From NCBI RefSeq assembly GCF_004365915.1, contig NZ_SODI01000001.1:248001-312000 (forward strand): 64,000 bases of DNA, in the 5' to 3' direction. This stretch comes from Cryobacterium psychrophilum. GTDB taxonomy: Bacteria; Actinomycetota; Actinomycetes; Actinomycetales; Microbacteriaceae. The notes beneath the pieces are model-generated. The model was not told where the DNA came from and did not search any database. It was given only the letters and a program-made list of their open reading frames with translations. Each line of letters begins with the position of its first letter. Within the stretch, counting starts at the first letter, position 1. Shown here piece after piece: positions 9,952 to 21,021 of this stretch. Made by a program: the position numbers and the translations under genes.

Positions 9952-11145
9952 CTACAGCCCCGCAGCGCTTCGGAGGTCGTCGACGCGGTCGAGGCGTTCC
10001 CAGGTGAAGTCGGGCAGTTCCCGGCCGAAGTGGCCGTAGGTTGCCGTCTGCTGGTAGATGGGCCGCAGCAGGTCGAGGGAATCGATGATCGCGGCGGGAC
10101 GCAGGTCGAAGACCGAGCGAATCGCGGCGGTGATCTCCTTGTCGGGTAGTGCCCCGGTGCCGAAGGTCTCCACATACAACCCCACCGGGGAGGCTTTGCC
10201 GATGGCATACGCCACCTGGACCTCGAGCCGGTCGGCGAGTCCGGCGGCGACGGCGTTCTTCGCCACCCAGCGCATGGCGTACGCGGCCGAACGGTCCACC
10301 TTGGACGGGTCCTTGCCGCTGAACGCGCCACCGCCGTGCCGGCTCGATCCGCCATAGGTGTCGATGATGATCTTGCGACCGGTGAGGCCGGCGTCGCCCT
10401 GCGGGCCACCGATCTCAAAGCGTCCCGTGGGGTTGATGAGCGTGGCGAGGCGCGAGGAATCGAGATCGATGCCCTCCAGCACGGGGCGTATAACGAGTTC
10501 GTTGACCTCGGCCCGGAGCCGCTCGGTGGTCACGGAGGGGGCGTGCTGCGTCGAGACGACGACGGTCTCAACCGTGCGCGGCACGATGCCGTCATACCCG
10601 ATGGTGACCTGCGTCTTGCCGTCGGGCCGCAGGTAGTCGAGTTCCTCCGACTTTCGTACGTAGGCGAGGCGTTCCGCGAGCCGGTGCGCGATCCAAATGG
10701 GAATCGGCATCAACTCGGGGGTCTCCCGGGTTGCGTAGCCGAACATGATGCCCTGGTCGCCGGCACCCTGCCGGTCGTAGTCGTCGAGGCTCGACTGCTC
10801 CCTGGTCTCGAACGCGTTGTCGACCCCCTGGGCGATGTCGGGAGACTGCCCGCCGATGGAGATTTCCACGCCGCAGGATCGACCGTCAAACCACACGTCG
10901 GAGGAGTCATAGCCGATATCGGTGATGCACTTGCGCACGATCGAGGGGATCTCGACGTAGGCCTCGGTGGTCACTTCGCCGGCAACGTGAACAAGCCCCG
11001 TGGTGACGAGCGTTTCGACGGCCACACGGCTGTGCGGGTCTTCGGTGAGAAGGGCATCGAGGATGCTGTCGGAGATCTGGTCGCAGATCTTGTCGGGGTG
11101 GCCCTCGGTGACCGATTCGGAGGTGAAGAGGCGAAGATCGCTCAT
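9952..11145 (-). CDS. metK: S-adenosylmethionine synthase
   Basis: MetK makes S-adenosylmethionine from methionine and ATP. The 397-residue protein contains [37 protein letters not shown] (the conserved substrate loop), [18 protein letters not shown] and a C-terminal region ending [10 protein letters not shown]. No SAM riboswitch was recognised in the 66 bases upstream. It lies between coaBC and priA in the housekeeping run, and the SAM it makes serves rsmB downstream among many others. Confidence 0.98.
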   Translation of the reverse strand: MSDLRLFTSESVTEGHPDKICDQISDSILDALLTEDPHSRVAVETLVTTGLVHVAGEVTTEAYVEIPSIVRKCITDIGYDSSDVWFDGRSCGVEISIGGQSPDIAQGVDNAFETREQSSLDDYDRQGAGDQGIMFGYATRETPELMPIPIWIAHRLAERLAYVRKSEELDYLRPDGKTQVTIGYDGIVPRTVETVVVSTQHAPSVTTERLRAEVNELVIRPVLEGIDLDSSRLATLINPTGRFEIGGPQGDAGLTGRKIIIDTYGGSSRHGGGAFSGKDPSKVDRSAAYAMRWVAKNAVAAGLADRLEVQVAYAIGKASPVGLYVETFGTGALPDKEITAAIRSVFDLRPAAIIDSLDLLRPIYQQTATYGHFGRELPDFTWERLDRVDDLRSAAGL

Positions 11146-11211
11146 CTGGCCCGTCTCTATAGATGTGTCTGTATGAAAAGACTGTGCGTATGGATAGCCG
11201 CGTGGCGGAAG

Positions 11212-12441
11212 CTACGGCAAGCGGGTCTGGACGACCACGTCAAGTATGCGGTGGGCCACCGACATCTTGCTGCCGGAAGCCTCTTTCACTATAACTCCGT
11301 GCCGGTCGAGCAGCAGAACCGTGTTGCGGTCTGTGGCGAAACCCTCAGACCATCCGACCCGGTTGACCACGAGATAGTCGCAGCCCTTACGGGTGACCTT
11401 CTCCCGCCCCAGGGTCAACAACCGATCAGGGTCTGACTCGGTCTCGGCGGCAAAGCCCACGATCACCTGCCCCGGCCGGCACGCGGCGGAGAGCTCGGCG
11501 AGGATGTCGGGATTTTTCACGAGTTCGAGAGTCAGCGTGTCCCCGGTGTGCTCTTTTTTGATTTTTTCGCTCCGGACATCTGTGGGGCGATAGTCGGCAA
11601 CCGCCGCCGCCATGATGATGACGTCGGCCGACGCAGCGGACGCGCTCAGGGCTTCCTGCAGGTCGCGGGCGCTGCCGGCCTGCACCACGTGCACCCCGTC
11701 GGGCGCCGGCACCTCAAGGTTGCAGGCCACGAGGGTGACGAGTCCGCCCCGCGCGCGAGCGGCTTCCGCGAGGGCGACGCCCTGCTTTCCGCTCGACCGA
11801 TTGCCCAGGAAGCGCACCGGGTCGAGCGGTTCTCGGGTTCCGCCGGCGCTGATCAGGATTCGCCGGTTCACGAGATCCTGCTCGGGTTGGCCGGCGTCCG
11901 GCGTGCCCTCGAGCGCGGCCATGGCGACCGCCACGATCGTGTCGGGCTCCTCCATCCGGCCGGCTCCGACGTCGTGCCCGGTCAAACGCCCGACGCCGGG
12001 ACCCACGACGGTGACGCCGCGGCTGCGAAGCGTGGCAATATTCGCGACGGTCGCCGCGTGGTTCCACATTTCGGTGTGCATGGCCGGGGCGATCACGAGG
12101 GGTGCCGTGCTCGCGAGGATGGTGTTTCCGAGCAGGTCATCCGCGAGGCCGGCCGCCAGCTTGGCGATGGTATTCGCGGTCGCCGGTGCGACCACGATCA
12201 GGTCAGCGGACTGGCCGATTGCCACGTGGCGCACTTCGGCGACGCCCTCATAAAGCTCCGAGTAGACCGGATGCCGTGAAATCGCCTCGAGGGTCGGTTT
12301 ACCGATGAACCGCAGGGCCGCCGGTGTGGCGACGACGTGCACCGAATCCCCGTTTAAAACAAAAGCGCGCACGATGTTGACGGCCTTGTACGCAGCGATG
12401 CCTCCGGTGATACCGACGACAATCGTACGGGCTGTCTTCAT
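11212..12441 (-). CDS. coaBC: Bifunctional phosphopantothenoylcysteine decarboxylase / phosphopantothenate-cysteine ligase
   Basis: CoaBC carries out two successive steps of coenzyme A synthesis. In this 409-residue protein the N-terminal FMN decarboxylase (CoaC) opens VVGITGGIAAYKAVNIVR and has ANTIAKLAAGLADDLL and the substrate motif PAMHTEMW. The C-terminal CTP-dependent ligase (CoaB) begins near residue 190 with RILISAGGTREPLDPVRFLG and contains the KIKKEHTGDTLTLELVKNPD region. It follows rpoZ after 23 bases. Confidence 0.96.
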   Translation of the reverse strand: MKTARTIVVGITGGIAAYKAVNIVRAFVLNGDSVHVVATPAALRFIGKPTLEAISRHPVYSELYEGVAEVRHVAIGQSADLIVVAPATANTIAKLAAGLADDLLGNTILASTAPLVIAPAMHTEMWNHAATVANIATLRSRGVTVVGPGVGRLTGHDVGAGRMEEPDTIVAVAMAALEGTPDAGQPEQDLVNRRILISAGGTREPLDPVRFLGNRSSGKQGVALAEAARARGGLVTLVACNLEVPAPDGVHVVQAGSARDLQEALSASAASADVIIMAAAVADYRPTDVRSEKIKKEHTGDTLTLELVKNPDILAELSAACRPGQVIVGFAAETESDPDRLLTLGREKVTRKGCDYLVVNRVGWSEGFATDRNTVLLLDRHGVIVKEASGSKMSVAHRILDVVVQTRLP

Positions 12442-12464
12442 CGTGCGCGCTTCCGCGAGCCCGA

Positions 12465-12731
12465 TTACTCGACGATGGGAGTAGAGGTGAGCTTGTCCTC
12501 GTTGATCTCGCGAAGGGCCACCGACAGGGGCTTGTCTTCGACGGTCGAGTCGACGAGCGGGCCCACGTTGTCGAAGAGGCTGCCTTCGTGCAGGTCAGCG
12601 TAGTAGTCGTTGATCTGACGTGCACGCTTGGAGGCGAAGATCACGAGTGCATACTTGGAATCGACCTTGGAGAGCAGGTCGTCGATGGGCGGGTCAATGA
12701 TGCCAGTGGGCTTGTTTGCCATTGGTGTCAC
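12465..12731 (-). CDS. rpoZ: RNA polymerase omega subunit
   Basis: Omega stabilises beta' and helps assemble RNA polymerase. The 88-residue protein has the conserved [20 protein letters not shown] start of the fold, followed by [12 protein letters not shown]. The actinobacterial C-terminal tail ends in [11 protein letters not shown]. An AAAGGAGTG ribosome site lies about 7 bases before the ATG. The gmk-rpoZ-coaBC-metK-priA order is common in actinobacteria. Confidence 0.96.
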   Translation of the reverse strand: MTPMANKPTGIIDPPIDDLLSKVDSKYALVIFASKRARQINDYYADLHEGSLFDNVGPLVDSTVEDKPLSVALREINEDKLTSTPIVE

Positions 12732-12833
12732 ACTCCTTTAGAGCAGTTCGAGAACAGGGCTGTTCGAAATAAAACAGTGCGTCTTGGTCAGCACGGCCGC
12801 GTCAGATGACGCGTAAGAAATCTCCAGCGGGCG

Positions 12834-13754
12834 CTACGACGTTTCCGCCGCAGGGCGTACCTGCATCAAGTCTACGACCTCCCGGGCCGCTTCGGATGCG
12901 TCTGCGTTGACAATTCGGTAGTCGAACTCCCCCTGAGCGGCCAATTCGAGCTTGGCGGTCTCCAAGCGGCGGGCCTGTTCCGCGGAATCCTCGGTGCCTC
13001 GACCAATGAGCCGACGCACAAGTTCCTCCCAAGTGGGCGGCAGAAGAAAGACGAGTTTCGCCTCCGGCATGGCCCGGCGTACGGCCCTGGCGCCCTGGAT
13101 GTCGATCTCCAGCAGCACACTGTTGCCGGCGGTGATGGCTGCATCGACCGGTCCACGAGGCGTCCCGTAGCGATGCGCGTTGTGCACGGTCGCCCATTCG
13201 AGCAGTTCGCCCGATTCGATCATGCGGTCGAAGGCTGCATCGCTGACAAAGAAGTAGCTGACACCCTCAACTTCGCCCGGCCGCGGGGCACGGGTCGTGG
13301 CCGAGACGGACAGATGCACGTCGGGGTAATTCTCGCGAATATGGTTTGCGACCGTGCCCTTGCCGACGGCCGTGGGGCCAGCAAGCACAATGAGTCCTGA
13401 GTCGGGTGCCCCGTGGCGCGTGGCCGGGCGGTCGGACAGAAAGTCCCGCAGGCGATCGCGCTGGTGGCGTCCGAGGCCGCCGAGGCGTTTTGACGGGGAG
13501 ATTTCGAGGCGGTGGATGATGCGCTGCATCTTGGTCACGCCAATGGAGGGAATGCTCACGAGCATCTCGGTGACCCGGAGACGTCCTTCCACACCGAGGG
13601 GGTCTTTCAACGCCGCGCCAAGAACTTCGAGGGCCGAACGCTCGCCGGAGGCGATCTGCGCTTTCACCCTGGCTCTGGCACGCCGCGCGGCAACAGCAGC
13701 ACGCGAGGCTGCAACCCGGTCGACTTCGGGTGGGGTGGGACGGTTTTCAGCCAC
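12834..13754 (-). CDS. gmk: Guanylate kinase with N-terminal MihF-like DNA-binding extension
   Basis: The C-terminal ~185 residues are guanylate kinase (GMP + ATP to GDP + ADP). They show the P-loop LIVLAGPTAVGKGTVANHI, the GMP-binding SVSATTRAPRPGEVEGVSY, and DIQGARAVRRAMPEA. The N-terminal ~105 residues match actinobacterial (mycobacterial-type) integration host factor: RVKAQIASGERSALEVL, then MLVSIPSIGVTKMQRIIHRL and the basic KRLGGLGRHQRDRLRDFL. In many actinobacteria mihF and gmk are adjacent separate genes; here they form one 306-codon frame with no stop or internal RBS seen between. The pyrF stop overlaps its start. The enzyme call is firm; the nucleoid role is inferred. Confidence 0.93.
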   Translation of the reverse strand: MAENRPTPPEVDRVAASRAAVAARRARARVKAQIASGERSALEVLGAALKDPLGVEGRLRVTEMLVSIPSIGVTKMQRIIHRLEISPSKRLGGLGRHQRDRLRDFLSDRPATRHGAPDSGLIVLAGPTAVGKGTVANHIRENYPDVHLSVSATTRAPRPGEVEGVSYFFVSDAAFDRMIESGELLEWATVHNAHRYGTPRGPVDAAITAGNSVLLEIDIQGARAVRRAMPEAKLVFLLPPTWEELVRRLIGRGTEDSAEQARRLETAKLELAAQGEFDYRIVNADASEAAREVVDLMQVRPAAETS

Positions 13755-14637
13755 GGACGGCTCCTACTTCACTAACGCGGCGCTCGATCGCTGCCGCAAG
13801 CCGGTCGGAACCCTGGGAGAGGACACTACGCGACTCACTTACGATAACCCCTCCGGCGTATTCACCATATATCGAGACAAGATCCATGATATTCCCACCT
13901 TGGTGTCCGAAGCCGGGTGCGAGAACAGGAGTCAGGCAATTTTTTGGCGCCGCCGCAACGTCAATGCCGAACTCTGCCAGGTCGAGGGTGGCTCCCAGCA
14001 CAACCCCGAGAGAGCCGAATGTGGGCGTCGTCACCGTGACGGCATCGGCATTGAGCCGGGCGACATCCTCGAGAACGGCTCGTGCAACCGTGAGTCCGGC
14101 GTGCGGTCCGCCGGCGACGACGGCCTGCTGCACGCCTGCTGCCTCGGGGTTCGACGTCGCCGCGAGGAGGAACAGCCCTTTGCCGTGTTGCAGGGCGATC
14201 TCGATGGGGCGTTGGAGGGAGCCGACGCCCATGAAGGGTGTCACCGTGATGGCATCCACTTCGAGGGGTGATCCCGGCGTGAGCCACGCGTCGGCGTAGG
14301 CCTCGACGCTCGTACCCAGGTCGCCCCGCTTGACGTCACCGATGACAAGCAGTCCCGCGGCGCGCGCATCGGCGAGCACGCGTTCCAGGGCCACGAAGCC
14401 GGCCGAGCCGAAACGTTCGAAGAACGCGACCTGCGGTTTGACGATCCCGGCCCGGCCGGCCGCTGCGGCAACAACCGAGCGGCCGAAAGACTCCGCGCCG
14501 GCTGCCGAATCGGCCAGACCCCAGCCCGCCAGCAGCCAGCTGTGCGGGTCAATACCCACGCAGAGCTGGCCACGCGCGGCAAACGCCTCACCGAGGCGGT
14601 CACCGAACGTGGAGACCGTCATGGCCCCCTGGCTCAC
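13747..14637 (-). CDS. pyrF: Orotidine 5'-phosphate decarboxylase (type 2)
   Basis: PyrF makes UMP from OMP, the last step of de novo pyrimidine synthesis. The 296-residue size and sequence [25 protein letters not shown], catalytic [13 protein letters not shown] and [10 protein letters not shown] identify the longer type 2 family found in actinobacteria. Its ATG overlaps the carB stop by four bases, and its stop overlaps the gmk start by eight, placing it inside the pyr operon. Confidence 0.95.
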   Translation of the reverse strand: MSQGAMTVSTFGDRLGEAFAARGQLCVGIDPHSWLLAGWGLADSAAGAESFGRSVVAAAAGRAGIVKPQVAFFERFGSAGFVALERVLADARAAGLLVIGDVKRGDLGTSVEAYADAWLTPGSPLEVDAITVTPFMGVGSLQRPIEIALQHGKGLFLLAATSNPEAAGVQQAVVAGGPHAGLTVARAVLEDVARLNADAVTVTTPTFGSLGVVLGATLDLAEFGIDVAAAPKNCLTPVLAPGFGHQGGNIMDLVSIYGEYAGGVIVSESRSVLSQGSDRLAAAIERRVSEVGAVRG

Positions 14638-17600
14638 AGAAGTGCCTCCCGCGCGACGGTGTACTCCTGAAGCGACGTCACCTCGAAACCGCCACGAATC
14701 GCGTCAATGGAGGCAACCGCCGCGCTGAGTTCCGCGATGGTCGTGAACAGGGGAAGGTCCCCGGCCACGGCGGCCGCACGGATCTCGTAGCCGTCGGCAC
14801 GTGCCGTGCGCCCACCAGGCGTGTTGATGACGATCTGCACCTCCTCGCGGCGAATCAGTTCGACGATCGACACGTCCTGCTCGCCGGACTTCTCGCTGTA
14901 CTTCGTGACGATCCGGGCCTGGATGCCGTTGCGCTGGAGCACCTCGGCGGTGCCCTCGGTGGCGGCGATCTCGTAGCCCAGCTGCTGCAGGCGCAGCATG
15001 GGCAGGATGATGGCACGCTTGTCGCGGTCGGAAACCGAGACGAAAACCGTTCCGCTGAGCGGGATTCCACCGTAGGCGGCCAGCTGGCTCTTCGCGAACG
15101 CGCGGGGGAAGTCACGGTCGATGCCCATGACCTCGCCGGTGGACCGCATCTCCGGGCCGAGAATGGAGTCGACGACGTCGCCCTCCGGTGTACGGAAACG
15201 GTTGAACGGCAGAACCGCTTCCTTCACGGCGACAGGCGCCTCCATGGGCACCCGCGAGCCGTCGATCTCCGGCAGCTGGCCGGAGGCCTTGAGCTCAGCG
15301 ATGGTCTTGCCCACCATGATGAGGGCCGCGGCCTTGGCAAGGGTGATGCCGAGGGCCTTCGCGACGAACGGGACCGTGCGCGAGGCGCGCGGGTTCGCTT
15401 CGAGGACGTAGAGCACGCCGGCTCCGATGGCGAACTGCACGTTGAGCAGTCCGCGCACCCCGATGCCCTGTGCGATTCCCAGAGTGGCCTCTCGGACGCG
15501 GTCGATTTCCGCGCGTCCCAGGGTGACGGGCGGCAACGTGCAACTGGAGTCACCCGAGTGGATCCCGGCCTCCTCGATGTGTTCCATCACGCCGCCGATG
15601 TAGAGCTCGTGTCCGTCGTAAATGGCGTCGACGTCGATTTCGATGGCATCGTCGAGGAAACGATCGACGAGGAGCGGATGCGACGGGCCGATGATGCCCT
15701 GCCCTGCCATGCGCGCGAAGTAGTCCGAGAGGGAGGCGGAGTCATAGACGATCTCCATGCCTCGCCCGCCGAGCACGTAGCTCGGGCGCACCAGCACGGG
15801 ATAGCCGATCTCTTCCGCGGCGACAACGGCACCGGCGTAGTCGATGGCCACGGCGTTACGCGGCGCGAGCAGACCCGCCGCGTCAAGAATGCCCGAGAAC
15901 AGTCCGCGTTCCTCGGCAAGGTCGATGGCGTCCGGGCTGGTGCCGAGAATCGGGATCCCTGCGGCCTCGAGGCCCTTGGCCAGGCCGAGGGCGGTCTGGC
16001 CGCCGAGCTGAACGACCACGCCCACCAGTTCGCCGCTGAGGCTCTCCGCGTGGATGACCTCAAGCACGTCTTCCAGGGTGAGGGGCTCGAAGTAGAGGCG
16101 ATCGGAGGTGTCGTAGTCGGTCGATACCGTCTCCGGGTTGCAGTTGATCATGATCGTCTCGTACCCGGCGTCGGACAGGGCGAAGGAGGCGTGCACGCAG
16201 GAGTAGTCGAACTCGACACCCTGGCCGATGCGGTTGGGGCCGGAACCGAGGATGACGACCTTCTTGCGGTCGCTCGGGATGACCTCCGTCTCCTGGTCGT
16301 AGCTCGAGTAGTGATACGGCGTGAGGGCCGGGAACTCCCCCGCGCAGGTGTCGACGGTCTTGAAGACGGGACGCAAGCCGAGAATGTGACGCACCTTGCG
16401 GACATCCGCTTCGCCGAAGCCCCGGAGCTCGCCGATCTGGGTGTCGGAGAAACCGTGGTCCTTCGCGTGGAGCAGCACGTCACGGTCGAGGCGGTCGGCG
16501 CGGGCAACGGAGTCGGCGACCTCGTTGATGAGCACGATCTGGTCGATGAACCACGGGTCGATCTTGGTGGCTTCGAAGACCTGCGCAATGGTGGCACCCT
16601 TGCGCAGCGCCTGCTGCACGGTGACGATGCGACCGTCCGTGGGAATTTCCGCTTCGATGAGCAGTTCGTCGACAGTGCGGTCCTCGGTGCCCCAGTGGAA
16701 TGAGGACCCGCGCTTCTCCAGCGAGCGGAGGGCCTTCTGCAGGGCGGAGGCGTAGTTGCGGCCGATCGCCATGGCCTCACCGACCGACTTCATGGTGGTG
16801 GTGAGGCGGGGGTCGGCGGCGGGAAACTTCTCGAAGGCGAAGCGCGGCACCTTGACGACCACGTAGTCGAGGGTCGGTTCGAAGCTTGCCGGGGTCACGC
16901 CGGTGATGTCGTTGGGGATCTCGTCGAGACGGTACCCGAGGGCAAGCTTGGCGGCGATCTTGGCGATCGGGAAGCCCGTTGCCTTGCTCGCGAGTGCCGA
17001 GGAGCGGGACACGCGCGGGTTCATCTCGATCACGATGATGCGGCCGTCGGCCGGGTTGATCGCGAACTGGATGTTGCAGCCACCGGTGTCGACGCCGACG
17101 GCGCGGATGATGTCGATGCTGATGTCGCGCAGGTTCTGGTACTCACGGTCGGTCAGCGTGAGCGCCGGGGCGACCGTGATGGAGTCTCCCGTGTGCACGC
17201 CGACGGGGTCGACGTTCTCGATGGAGCAGACGACGACCGTGTTGTCGGCGGTGTCGCGCATCATTTCGAGCTCGAACTCCTTCCAACCGAGGATGGATTC
17301 TTCCAGGAGCACCTCGGTGGTGGGGCTGTGGTGCAGGCCATCCCCCACAATGCGGCGCAGCTCCTGCTCGGTGTACGCGAACCCGCTGCCGAGTCCGCCC
17401 ATGGTGAAGGACGGGCGCACCACAAGCGGGTACCCGAGGTCTTCGGCAAAGCCAACGGCCTCGTCGACCGTGTGCGCGATGAACGAGCGAGCAACGTCGG
17501 CGCCAGCGTCGAGCACGAGCTGCTTGAAGATCTGGCGGTCTTCGCCCTTGTTGATCGCTTCGAAGCTTGCGCCGATGAGTTCCACGTCGTACTTCTCGAG

Positions 17601-17921
17601 GATTCCGCGTTCGTGCAGCTGGATCGCCGCGTTGAGCGCGGTCTGGCCGCCGAGGGTGGGGAGGATCGCGTCGGGGCGTTCCTTGGCAATGATGGTTTCG
17701 AGGATCTCCGGGGTGATCGGCTCGATGTATGTGGCATCCGCGAAGTCGGGATCGGTCATGATCGTGGCCGGGTTGGAGTTGACCAGGATGACGCGTACGC
17801 CCTCGGCCCGCAGCACGCGGCAGGCCTGCGTTCCCGAGTAGTCGAACTCACAGGCCTGGCCGATGACGATCGGGCCGGATCCAATGACAAGGACGCTGTT
17901 GATATCGTCGCGCTTGGGCAT
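14634..17921 (-). CDS. carB: Carbamoyl-phosphate synthase large subunit
   Basis: CarB makes carbamoyl phosphate from bicarbonate, ammonia and two ATP. It has 1095 residues and the internal duplication expected of the family. The first ATP-grasp half contains [19 protein letters not shown] and the second [16 protein letters not shown]. The linker oligomerisation domain is around residue 400-550. The C-terminal allosteric MGS-like domain contains [18 protein letters not shown]. It opens [20 protein letters not shown]. It overlaps carA by one base and pyrF by four. Confidence 0.98.
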   Translation of the reverse strand: MPKRDDINSVLVIGSGPIVIGQACEFDYSGTQACRVLRAEGVRVILVNSNPATIMTDPDFADATYIEPITPEILETIIAKERPDAILPTLGGQTALNAAIQLHERGILEKYDVELIGASFEAINKGEDRQIFKQLVLDAGADVARSFIAHTVDEAVGFAEDLGYPLVVRPSFTMGGLGSGFAYTEQELRRIVGDGLHHSPTTEVLLEESILGWKEFELEMMRDTADNTVVVCSIENVDPVGVHTGDSITVAPALTLTDREYQNLRDISIDIIRAVGVDTGGCNIQFAINPADGRIIVIEMNPRVSRSSALASKATGFPIAKIAAKLALGYRLDEIPNDITGVTPASFEPTLDYVVVKVPRFAFEKFPAADPRLTTTMKSVGEAMAIGRNYASALQKALRSLEKRGSSFHWGTEDRTVDELLIEAEIPTDGRIVTVQQALRKGATIAQVFEATKIDPWFIDQIVLINEVADSVARADRLDRDVLLHAKDHGFSDTQIGELRGFGEADVRKVRHILGLRPVFKTVDTCAGEFPALTPYHYSSYDQETEVIPSDRKKVVILGSGPNRIGQGVEFDYSCVHASFALSDAGYETIMINCNPETVSTDYDTSDRLYFEPLTLEDVLEVIHAESLSGELVGVVVQLGGQTALGLAKGLEAAGIPILGTSPDAIDLAEERGLFSGILDAAGLLAPRNAVAIDYAGAVVAAEEIGYPVLVRPSYVLGGRGMEIVYDSASLSDYFARMAGQGIIGPSHPLLVDRFLDDAIEIDVDAIYDGHELYIGGVMEHIEEAGIHSGDSSCTLPPVTLGRAEIDRVREATLGIAQGIGVRGLLNVQFAIGAGVLYVLEANPRASRTVPFVAKALGITLAKAAALIMVGKTIAELKASGQLPEIDGSRVPMEAPVAVKEAVLPFNRFRTPEGDVVDSILGPEMRSTGEVMGIDRDFPRAFAKSQLAAYGGIPLSGTVFVSVSDRDKRAIILPMLRLQQLGYEIAATEGTAEVLQRNGIQARIVTKYSEKSGEQDVSIVELIRREEVQIVINTPGGRTARADGYEIRAAAVAGDLPLFTTIAELSAAVASIDAIRGGFEVTSLQEYTVAREALL

Positions 17922-19105
17922 TACTTGCCGTCTCCTGCTCCGGCGGCCGCGTTTCGTTCGACCACCACGTCCCTGAACCGATCAAAAAGGTAGTTTGCGT
18001 CGTGCGGGCCTGCTGCGGCCTCTGGGTGGTACTGCACCGAGAAAGCGGCAAGGTCGAGGCAGCGGATGCCTTCGACGACCTGGTCGTTCAGGCTGTAGTG
18101 GCTCACTTCCACGCGGCCGAAACCGGTGCGGGACTCGTGCACGCCTTCGATCGGCATGTCGACCGCGAAGCCGTGGTTCTGCGAGGTGATCTCCACCCGG
18201 CCGGTGGCCTTGTCCAGCACGGGCTGGTTGATGCCGCGGTGGCCGAAGGGCAGCTTGTAGGTGCGGAACCCGAGGGCACGACCGAGCAACTGGTTGCCGA
18301 AACAGATCCCGAAGTAGGGAACCCCGGCGCGCAGGATCTCCTGCAGCAGCGTGACATGCGCGTTCGACGCGGCCGGGTCCCCCGGGCCGTTGGAGAAGAA
18401 CACGGCGGAGGGCTTGAGTGACAACACGTGCTCGGCGGTGACCGACTGGGGCAGAACGAGAACCTCGAAGCCCCGTTCGGCGAGGTGCGTGAGCGTCGAC
18501 TGCTTGACGCCGAGGTCGAGCACGACCACGGAGCCGATGCGGTCACCCACGGGCGGCACAGAGAAGGGTTCGACGGTCGAGACGGTGTCGGAGAGGTTTC
18601 GCCCGGTCATGGCCGGCCCGGTGCGCACCCGATCCAGCTGTTCGCCGTCGGAGAGTTCAAGAAGGTCCCCGGAGAAGATGCCGGAGCGCATGGCGCCCTT
18701 ATCGCGGATGTGGCGGGTGATGGCCCGGGTGTCGACGCCGCAGATACCGACGATGCCGCCCTCCTCGAGGTCGTGGTCGAGCGTGCGCGTGGCCCGATGG
18801 TTCGAGGAAATGCGAGCGGGATCGCGCACCACGAAACCGGCGACCCAGATGCGCCGGGATTCCATGTCCTCGTCATTGGCGCCGGTGTTACCGATGTGCG
18901 GTGCCGTCATGAGCACGATCTGCCCGGCGTACGAGGGATCGGTCAGGGTCTCCTGGTAACCGGTCATTCCGGTTGCGAAGACGATCTCGCCGAGCGTTTG
19001 TCCTTCGCTGCCGTAGGCGCGACCTTCAAAGCGCTTACCGTCTTCGAGTACGAGAACGGCCGGGGCCGTTCGATTGATTGCCTTGTAGTCGGCGACTGAG
19101 AGCAC
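17921..19105 (-). CDS. carA: Carbamoyl-phosphate synthase small (glutaminase) subunit
   Basis: CarA hydrolyses glutamine and channels ammonia to CarB. I start it at the GTG at 19105 (394 residues, [11 protein letters not shown]...). A GTGAGG ribosome site lies about 9 bases upstream and the previous gene stops at 19110; a longer reading to 19204 would invade that gene. The N-terminal CPSase domain has [14 protein letters not shown]. The class I amidotransferase domain has the nucleophile in [14 protein letters not shown] and the His/Glu pair in [14 protein letters not shown]. Confidence 0.95.
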   Translation of the reverse strand: MLSVADYKAINRTAPAVLVLEDGKRFEGRAYGSEGQTLGEIVFATGMTGYQETLTDPSYAGQIVLMTAPHIGNTGANDEDMESRRIWVAGFVVRDPARISSNHRATRTLDHDLEEGGIVGICGVDTRAITRHIRDKGAMRSGIFSGDLLELSDGEQLDRVRTGPAMTGRNLSDTVSTVEPFSVPPVGDRIGSVVVLDLGVKQSTLTHLAERGFEVLVLPQSVTAEHVLSLKPSAVFFSNGPGDPAASNAHVTLLQEILRAGVPYFGICFGNQLLGRALGFRTYKLPFGHRGINQPVLDKATGRVEITSQNHGFAVDMPIEGVHESRTGFGRVEVSHYSLNDQVVEGIRCLDLAAFSVQYHPEAAAGPHDANYLFDRFRDVVVERNAAAGAGDGK

Positions 19106-19109
19106 CAAG

Positions 19110-19661
19110 CTACACCTCACTTTCGTTGCGGTCAGCGGGCGCGGTGGCCTCGGCTGCAATGGAACGGATCGCGTCGACGAGACGGGCGCGATCACTCGGG
19201 TCAATAATGCGGAAGTAGCTGTCGACCGAACGGCCGGGCTCTGGTGTGGCGCCCGGCGTCGGGGCGAGTCGCCAGCCGAGCAACACGAGGCCGTCGGTCT
19301 CGACCACGCGGTCGATGGCCCACGTGGCCGGGGTCAGAAGTTCGATGGCGTCGGTCGGCACGAAAACCGGGCCTGTCCCGGTGAGATCGAGCCTCACCCC
19401 GGCATCCGTTGCGGTGATCTCGGCCCTGGCTCGAAACGCGAGGCCGGGGATGAAGAGCCGTTCGAGCGGCGTGTCGCGGGGTGTTGTCGCCACGTAGTAG
19501 CCGCGGGCAACGGCCAGCACCATCTCGGTGCCGCTTGGCACGGGGTACCCGGCCACGGTTCCCGAGTCGCGTTTGCTGCGCTTGCGCCAGCTGCGGAACA
19601 TGAGGGTGAACACGCCGAGGAGAACCACGGCGATGATGATCGTGGGAACGGCCCTATCCAT
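19110..19661 (-). CDS. PH-like domain membrane protein inside the pyr operon
   Basis: This 183-residue protein has one N-terminal membrane segment (residues about 5-22, VPTIIIAVVLLGVFTLMF). A basic stretch, SWRKRSKRDSG, follows, then a soluble domain of the PH-like type seen in actinobacterial pyr operons. The ATG at 19661 has GGAG about 8 bases upstream and overlaps the pyrC stop by eight bases; longer in-frame starts lie deep in pyrC. The function is unknown. Its fixed place between pyrC and carA suggests co-expression with pyrimidine synthesis, perhaps membrane tethering, which is speculation. Confidence 0.8.
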   Translation of the reverse strand: MDRAVPTIIIAVVLLGVFTLMFRSWRKRSKRDSGTVAGYPVPSGTEMVLAVARGYYVATTPRDTPLERLFIPGLAFRARAEITATDAGVRLDLTGTGPVFVPTDAIELLTPATWAIDRVVETDGLVLLGWRLAPTPGATPEPGRSVDSYFRIIDPSDRARLVDAIRSIAAEATAPADRNESEV

Positions 19662-21021
19662 TGCTGTGCTCCGCCATCTGAACGCGAGCGGCGGCAGCGA
19701 CCTCCGCGGCGTCACGCAGCACGCCGTCGAGCAGCGTGGCGTAGCCCTGGTAGAAGGTGGCCTGCACGACGCCTGGAAGCGTCATGGACAGGTACGGCGA
19801 GTTCACGCTGGTTCCCGACAGGTCGGAGCGGGTGAAGACCCGGCTGGTCGAGGCGTCGTAGAGCGTGAGGTGGGCCGGGCCGCCTTCCCTGATCGGTTGC
19901 CCCTGCGAGGCGAGGCGTCCGATCCGCGCGGGCGTGGCGGAGAGCACGCGGGCGATGTCGCTCCAACCGAGCAGACCGTTGGAGACCACGGATGCGTGAA
20001 CGACCGACAGCGCGGACTCGAGGCCCACCATGCCGTTCGCCGCGGCATCCCACTCGCAGTCTTTCGACTCGATCGGGTGCGGGGCGTGGTCGGTGGCGAC
20101 GATGTCAATGGTGCCGTCGGCGAGCCCGGCGCGCAGCGCCTCGACGTCTTCGCGGCGGCGCAGCGGGGGGTTCACCTTGAACCGCGCGTCGTAGCCGGCC
20201 ACGAGATCCTCGGTGAGCAGCAGGTGGTGTGGGGTGACTTCGGCGGTGACGTTGATGCCGCGGGCCTTGGCCCAGCGGATGACGTCAACCGAACCGGCCG
20301 TCGAGACATGGCAGACGTGCAGGCGAGAACCCACGTGCTCGGCGAGGAGCACGTCGCGGGCGATGATGGATTCCTCGGCGACGGCCGGCCAGCCGACGAG
20401 ACCGAGTTCCCCCGACAGCGCGCCCTCGTTCATCTGTGCCTTTTCGGTCAGGCGCGGCTCCTGCGAATGCTGGGCAATGACGCCGTCGAAGGCTTTGACG
20501 TATTCGAGTGCGCGGCGCATGAGCAGCGGGTCTGACACGCAGAAGCCGTCGTCGGAGAAGACGCGGACCCGGGCCCGACTCGTGGCCATTGCTCCGATCT
20601 CGGCGAGTTGCTGGCCCTTCAGGCCCACGGTCACGGCACCGATCGGCTGCACTTGCACGTAACCGGAACGTTCGCCGAGGGCGAGCACCTGTTCGACGAC
20701 GCCGGCGGTGTCCTGGGCCGGTGAGGTGTTGGCCATGGCGAACACGCTCGTGAAGCCGCCGCGCGCGGCGGCCTGGCTTCCGGTGAGCACGGTCTCGCTC
20801 TGCTCGTAGCCTGGTTCACGCAGGTGGGCGTGCAGGTCGACGAGGCCGGGGAGGGCGATGAGCCCGTCGGCGTCGACGAGGGTTGCTCCCCGGTGGGACA
20901 GGCCCGTTCCGAGCTGCTTCACTCGACCGTTTTCCAGCACAATGTCGGTACGCGCGCCGTCGGGAAGTGTCACTCCCCGGATCAGGTACGTCTGGCTCTT
21001 GCTCGACTCAGCGGGCATCAT
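19654..21021 (-). CDS. pyrC: Dihydroorotase
   Basis: Dihydroorotase cyclises carbamoyl-aspartate to dihydroorotate. The 455-residue length and sequence fit the type I amidohydrolases. The metal-binding [17 protein letters not shown] (HxH) and the ANTSPAQDT loop are seen, with the later metal ligands in [11 protein letters not shown] and [17 protein letters not shown]. The start overlaps pyrB by four bases. Downstream comes the PH-like membrane protein gene. Confidence 0.96.
   Translation of the reverse strand: MMPAESSKSQTYLIRGVTLPDGARTDIVLENGRVKQLGTGLSHRGATLVDADGLIALPGLVDLHAHLREPGYEQSETVLTGSQAAARGGFTSVFAMANTSPAQDTAGVVEQVLALGERSGYVQVQPIGAVTVGLKGQQLAEIGAMATSRARVRVFSDDGFCVSDPLLMRRALEYVKAFDGVIAQHSQEPRLTEKAQMNEGALSGELGLVGWPAVAEESIIARDVLLAEHVGSRLHVCHVSTAGSVDVIRWAKARGINVTAEVTPHHLLLTEDLVAGYDARFKVNPPLRRREDVEALRAGLADGTIDIVATDHAPHPIESKDCEWDAAANGMVGLESALSVVHASVVSNGLLGWSDIARVLSATPARIGRLASQGQPIREGGPAHLTLYDASTSRVFTRSDLSGTSVNSPYLSMTLPGVVQATFYQGYATLLDGVLRDAAEVAAAARVQMAEHSNG

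Noticed and set aside
11146..11211. A SAM riboswitch before metK
   Set aside because: The 66-base gap has none of the conserved helices and is too short for a SAM-I element.
12747..12768. A second SOS box between gmk and rpoZ
   Set aside because: The GAAC and GTTC arms are spaced by six bases instead of four, and rpoZ is not an SOS gene.
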